Shown here piece by piece: positions 6,287-9,278 of a stretch of DNA of 9,278 nt; the stretch's first letter is position 1, and every line of letters starts with the position of its first letter. A program made the position numbers and the translations under genes. Below the pieces are notes generated by a model. That model was not told the origin of the DNA. It searched no databases and worked only from the letters and a program-made list of their open reading frames with translations. The DNA lies in NCBI GenBank assembly GCA_012515825.1, contig JAAYXQ010000028.1:1-9278 (forward strand). The letters run 5' to 3'. Origin of the DNA: Fibrobacter sp. (GTDB lineage Bacteria; Fibrobacterota; Fibrobacteria; Fibrobacterales; Fibrobacteraceae).

Positions 6287-7111
6287 TTATCGAGACTGGG
6301 GAGTCCAATGCTTTTTAAATCGAGGTTCGTCTAAAATTTTTGACCATATAACCCCTTTTTCTGCTTCTTCTTTACTGAACACAAACTTGCGTTTGTGACG
6401 TACTTCAAAAGAAACTGGGTTTTGGCTTAAATTTAGATCGCTAGCTCGTTTTAATATATTTATTAAGTCATTCTCATTCTTGACAAGAACGATGCGATTG
6501 AGTTCCCCCATGTTTTTTCCACAAATGCCCAAGTATTCAAGTTGTTTGATTAAGCTAGCGGCCTTCGCGTTTCCAATCATAAACTCTTCGATGAGAAGAT
6601 CTTCTGATATCGTATTACAAGTAATAGCGAAGTATGCTGCTTTTTCTAAAATAGTCTTTGATTCTGGGGTAGAATTGATTTGACTATTTAATGGTTCACT
6701 TTGATTTAGAGAAGTAGGTGCAAAAGAAGGTTGATTCTGAGGCACTGGATTTGAGTGCGTTTCATTTAGAACAAACTTTTTTTGTGGACTTTCTTGAGGA
6801 GGGGTTTCAGAAACAACTGGTTTGATTTCCGGTTCTTCTTTTATTACCTCACCTTCAAAATCGTCTTCAAATCTTTCTTTCTCAAAATCTTCCATTTCAT
6901 TTGGAACGTCTTCTGAATTTTGAGAATACTTTTTTTGGGCTTCATCAAATTTACGTAGTAATTCTTGCAGCGGATCCAAAGGAATAGGAGCAAGCGGATC
7001 AGACGAGGATTCTTTTCCTCGCTTTTCCGCTTCAAACTTCTTCTTTTGTTTTTGCCAACTACTGTAAATGTTGACAACCGCAAAAATGACTATGATGAGT
7101 ATTCCTTCCAT
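6287..7111 (-). CDS. Single-pass membrane protein with an FtsK-gamma-like winged helix
   Basis: The 274-residue product has an N-terminal transmembrane helix (about 3-18) with an immediate KQKKK stop, so the bulk should be cytoplasmic. A Lys/Glu-rich stretch and a long acidic, Pro/Gln/Asn-rich, probably disordered linker (about 30-150) follow. Residues 152-211 resemble the FtsK gamma domain (winged helix binding KOPS DNA and activating XerD): EKAAYFAITCNTISEDLLIEEF, then IGNAKAASLIKQLEYLGICG, then G...R.VLV. This parallels IGYNRAARLID-ME--GIVG in FtsK. No ATPase motor, Walker motif or other FtsK part is present. The last 30 residues contain EEAEKGVIWSKILDEPR, resembling a C-terminal peptide I recall in other short anchored proteins. 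The ATG is 3 nt after the floA stop, in frame with it and with no Shine-Dalgarno. Function is unknown; DNA binding is a prediction. Confidence 0.7.
   Translation of the reverse strand: MEGILIIVIFAVVNIYSSWQKQKKKFEAEKRGKESSSDPLAPIPLDPLQELLRKFDEAQKKYSQNSEDVPNEMEDFEKERFEDDFEGEVIKEEPEIKPVVSETPPQESPQKKFVLNETHSNPVPQNQPSFAPTSLNQSEPLNSQINSTPESKTILEKAAYFAITCNTISEDLLIEEFMIGNAKAASLIKQLEYLGICGKNMGELNRIVLVKNENDLINILKRASDLNLSQNPVSFEVRHKRKFVFSKEEAEKGVIWSKILDEPRFKKHWTPQSR
6479..6658 (-). other. FtsK-gamma-like winged-helix domain (residues 152-211)
   Basis: The helix-turn-helix register is clear: a first helix EKAAYFAI, a second helix SEDLLIEEF, a recognition helix NAKAASLIKQLEYLG, and a wing with hydrophobic IVLV. 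Compared with the FtsK gamma consensus, the core (IG..-AA-LI-QLE-LGI-G) is kept. The Tyr-Asn-Arg before the Ala-Ala pair, part of the recognition helix, is changed to Asn-Ala-Lys. DNA sequence preference may therefore differ from KOPS. Confidence 0.6.
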
Positions 7112-7114
7112 AGA

Positions 7115-8098
7115 TTACTTATCGGAGGAATTGGATTCCTGCGTGCCACCTAATTCACGGCGCATTTGAGTGTCTGCTTCGATGTTTTTAAGATTGTAAT
7201 AATCCATTACACCAAGTTTTCCGTCGCGAAGAGCAGAAGCCATGGCCATTGGAATTTGAGCTTCTGCTTCGACAAACTTCGCTCTCATTTCCATCACCTT
7301 TGCTTTCATTTCTTGTTCAGCAGCAAAAGCCATTGCACGACGTTCTTCTGCTTTCGCTTGAGCAATTTTCTTGTCTGCTTCGGCACGGTCTGTTTCAAGA
7401 ATAGCACCGATGTTTTGCCCGACATCGACGTCTGCAATATCAATCGATAAAATTTCAAAAGCAGTGCCAGCATCTAAACCAGAGGCAAGTACTTTTTTAG
7501 AAATCATATTAGGATTTTCTAACACTTCTTTATGGCTTTGAGCGCTACCAATAGAAGAAACGATACCTTCACCAACACGAGCAAGAACCGTTTCTTCTCC
7601 AGCACCACCCACTAATTTCTGAATGCTTGCGCGTACAGTAATTCTAGTGACAGCATGAAGTTGAATACCATCAAGAGCAACGGCGCTTACTTTAGGTGTT
7701 TGGATCACTTTTGGATTCACAGACATTTGCACGGCTTCTAAAACATTTCGACCAGCAAGATCAATGGCTGTGGCATCTTTAAAGTTTAATTGAATGTTGG
7801 CTTTGTTGGCGGCAATCAAGGCTTGTACGACACGAAGCACTTGACCACCAGACATATAATGAGCTTCTAAAAGATTGGTATCGACAGGAATACCCGCTTT
7901 GCAACTTAAGATACGAGCTTCTACAATTGTCTGTGGAGGCACTTTACGTAAGCGCATACCAATCAGTTGGAAAATGCTAACGCCAGCTTTAGAGAATAAA
8001 GCTTGTAGCCAGAGGCTGAAAAATTTACCGATAAAAGCAAGCAGCACAAGTGCGATGATGGCTGCAATAATTATTCCTATAATGAGAATGGGATTCAT
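7115..8098 (-). CDS. floA: Flotillin-like protein FloA
   Basis: The 327-residue product matches bacterial FloA (YqfA; 331 residues in Bacillus subtilis) almost throughout. An N-terminal membrane helix (about 3-23) and a second membrane-associated segment (about 26-46) lead to GMRLRKVPP. The SPFH/PHB region carries LEAHYMSGG, AIDLAGRNVLEAVQMSVNPK, VGGAGEETVLARVGEGIVS and FEILSIDIADVDVG. Then comes the Glu/Ala-rich coiled coil (about 236-290: AEADKKIAQAKAEERRAMA) and GVMDYYNLKNI near the end. FloA oligomerises at the inner face of the membrane and organises functional microdomains, affecting fluidity, protein secretion and signalling. It lies 17 nt after nfeD, the usual partner order, and AGGAG (8104-8108) gives a strong ribosome site with 5-nt spacing. 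The 3' neighbour differs from the small yqfB found in Bacillus. Confidence 0.97.
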   Translation of the reverse strand: MNPILIIGIIIAAIIALVLLAFIGKFFSLWLQALFSKAGVSIFQLIGMRLRKVPPQTIVEARILSCKAGIPVDTNLLEAHYMSGGQVLRVVQALIAANKANIQLNFKDATAIDLAGRNVLEAVQMSVNPKVIQTPKVSAVALDGIQLHAVTRITVRASIQKLVGGAGEETVLARVGEGIVSSIGSAQSHKEVLENPNMISKKVLASGLDAGTAFEILSIDIADVDVGQNIGAILETDRAEADKKIAQAKAEERRAMAFAAEQEMKAKVMEMRAKFVEAEAQIPMAMASALRDGKLGVMDYYNLKNIEADTQMRRELGGTQESNSSDK

Positions 8099-8103
8099 TG
8101 TTT

Positions 8104-8108
8104 CTCCT
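8104..8108 (-). promoter_or_regulatory. Ribosome binding site of floA
   Basis: AGGAG on the minus strand lies 5 nt before the floA ATG (8096-8098), in the short gap after the nfeD stop. It is the strongest ribosome site on this strand, which suggests FloA is made in larger amounts than the gene after it, which has none. Confidence 0.75.
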
Positions 8109-8115
8109 GTAGATG

Positions 8116-9278
8116 TTATGAATTTTTAGTGTGTTTTTGGACCCAGAGACGACCATCTTGAACAAGAGTGACTTCTATCAGTTCACCTGGTTCAATAATT
8201 TCTCCTCGAGTTTGTACGTCGAGAAGTTGACCTTTAAAATCGGCATGGCCTACGGGTCTTAAAAAAGTTTTAGTCGTGCCTATATCACCGATGTGAATGT
8301 CTTGAATCGATTCTGTAGGAGAAATCGCTTCTGCAAGGTCTGCTTTTAGCATAGGGGTATAACCCTCTGGCAGTAAAGGGACAATATATTTTGAAACGAT
8401 GATTGGGAAAATGAGTGCAATGATAGCACAAGTAAAGATAAAGAAGAGTCCATAAAGCCAAGGGGAAGCGTCAAAAGAAGAACCAGAAGACAAGAAACTA
8501 GGCAATTGAGAAATATCAAAAGTCATTACGAGAGCAATCATCATGGCTGCAATCCCTGCAACGCCAAATAAGAAAGTTCCTGGCATAATTAATATTTCAA
8601 CAACAAATAAAAGGATACCTATTACGAGTAAAATTAAAGGTAAGTAGCTTCCGATATGGCTTGCGTATTGGCCTAAGAAGACAATGGCTATGGCGATAAT
8701 ACCGATGATACCAAAAAGGCCAAACCCAGGAGTCTTAAACTCTAAGTATAAAGCACCAAAGCCAATAATCAAAAGAAGTCCAGAAATGGCGGCTATAAAA
8801 CGTGAGATTTTTTCGCTTGTAGTGCTTTCAATTACTTCTGACGAAGTAATTTCTAATAGACCTTCAAGTTGAGATTTACTTTGTACAGTAGCTTTAGAAA
8901 AGCCGAGTTCTAGGGCTTCTTTTTCTGTCATTGTGAGGAGTTCGCCTTCTTGAACTAAGACCTTGGGTGTTCCCCAAAACTTCTTTTCTTCTTCAGAAAA
9001 CTTAGCGTAATTTTTCCCTTCAATAATGAGAATAGAATCTTGGTGTAGCAACTCCAGAACTTCTAGTTCTGGCGTAACCATAGCCGCGCTTAAGAGTTCT
9101 GGATAATGGTTACGCTGTGCTAAATTTCTGAATTTAGCACGGAGTGGCGACTGAATTTTTTCTCCCACAATGGTTGGAGTTCCATCGGTACCTTGCACAA
9201 TAGGAGCACAATCCCCAATGGTTGTGCCTTCAAGCATATAAAGCTCTTGGCTTGCTAAAGCAATTAAAGAGCCTGCAC
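8116..9278 (-). CDS. NfeD-family membrane serine protease (NfeD1b type), 5'-truncated
   Basis: The frame stays open to the window edge; the ATG at 9237 is internal, since AGSLIALASQELY precedes it and matches the ClpP-like core SAGALIALA of NfeD1b proteases. The edge codon ends in GT, compatible with the catalytic Ser. Counting from that internal Met, the protease part (to about 115) keeps the probable catalytic Lys27 (VGEK) and the LTMTEKEALELGF motif. Five membrane helices follow (about 146-166, 172-190, 197-216, 220-240, 260-283), with the NfeD signature EFKTPGFG. The C-terminal soluble OB fold (about 315-367) has GTTKTFLRPVG, GQLLDVQTRGEII and GRLWVQ. NfeD proteins partner with SPFH/flotillin proteins, as here with FloA, probably in membrane quality control. 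About 100 N-terminal residues, including the signal peptide, are outside the window. Confidence 0.93.
   Translation of the reverse strand, partial: AGSLIALASQELYMLEGTTIGDCAPIVQGTDGTPTIVGEKIQSPLRAKFRNLAQRNHYPELLSAAMVTPELEVLELLHQDSILIIEGKNYAKFSEEEKKFWGTPKVLVQEGELLTMTEKEALELGFSKATVQSKSQLEGLLEITSSEVIESTTSEKISRFIAAISGLLLIIGFGALYLEFKTPGFGLFGIIGIIAIAIVFLGQYASHIGSYLPLILLVIGILLFVVEILIMPGTFLFGVAGIAAMMIALVMTFDISQLPSFLSSGSSFDASPWLYGLFFIFTCAIIALIFPIIVSKYIVPLLPEGYTPMLKADLAEAISPTESIQDIHIGDIGTTKTFLRPVGHADFKGQLLDVQTRGEIIEPGELIEVTLVQDGRLWVQKHTKNS

Noticed and set aside
6844..7083. Alternative minus-strand frame within the linker of the winged-helix gene
   Set aside because: It is a shifted reading of a low-complexity linker, giving only Lys/Arg-rich sequence without a fold or start signal.
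7166..7450. Open frame on the plus strand inside floA
   Set aside because: It is opposite a strongly conserved flotillin gene; the translation has no recognisable motif and no ribosome site.
1..9278. CRISPR array, transposon, tRNA/rRNA, phage or defence genes
   Set aside because: No direct-repeat arrays, transposase motifs, terminal inverted repeats or structured RNA signatures were seen on either strand.

Overview
This AT-rich window (about 38-40% GC by eye) looks like ordinary chromosome from a diderm (Gram-negative-type) bacterium. The evidence is two probable lipoproteins, one Sec-exported protein that looks like an outer-membrane beta-barrel, and a membrane-anchored M23 peptidase. Lamin-tail-type repeats with a FlgD/T9SS-like C-terminal fold, together with a choice-of-anchor I protein, suggest a low-GC FCB-type lineage, perhaps Fibrobacterota. 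The phylum cannot be fixed from the sequence alone.

Left half (+ strand, 1-3379). The window opens on the C-terminus of a choice-of-anchor I beta-propeller protein. It is followed by a single-pass M23 (LytM-type) metallopeptidase with all catalytic residues. Next comes a pair of overlapping genes: a lipoprotein with two lamin-tail-like domains, then a signal-peptide-bearing barrel-like protein. These four look like cell-envelope functions.

Middle (+ strand, 3497-6256). After a 117-144 bp AT-rich gap that probably holds a promoter comes a three-gene run: a membrane-anchored triple-PAS protein with no output domain, a rhodanese-domain lipoprotein with an intact active site, and ribD (bifunctional riboflavin biosynthesis deaminase/reductase). 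The gaps are 12 and 6 nt. A hairpin with A- and T-runs on both sides ends this run and also the convergent one.

Right half (- strand, 9278-6287). This is an nfeD-floA membrane-microdomain operon, truncated at the window edge inside the ClpP-like protease domain of NfeD. Its last gene is unusual: a single-pass protein with a long acidic linker, a winged helix resembling the FtsK gamma DNA-binding domain but with no FtsK ATPase, and a C-terminal peptide motif. The last gene begins 3 nt after the floA stop, in the same frame and without a Shine-Dalgarno. Its domain combination inside a flotillin operon is the most interesting thing in the window.

No CRISPR, transposon, tRNA, rRNA, phage or recognisable defence gene is visible.
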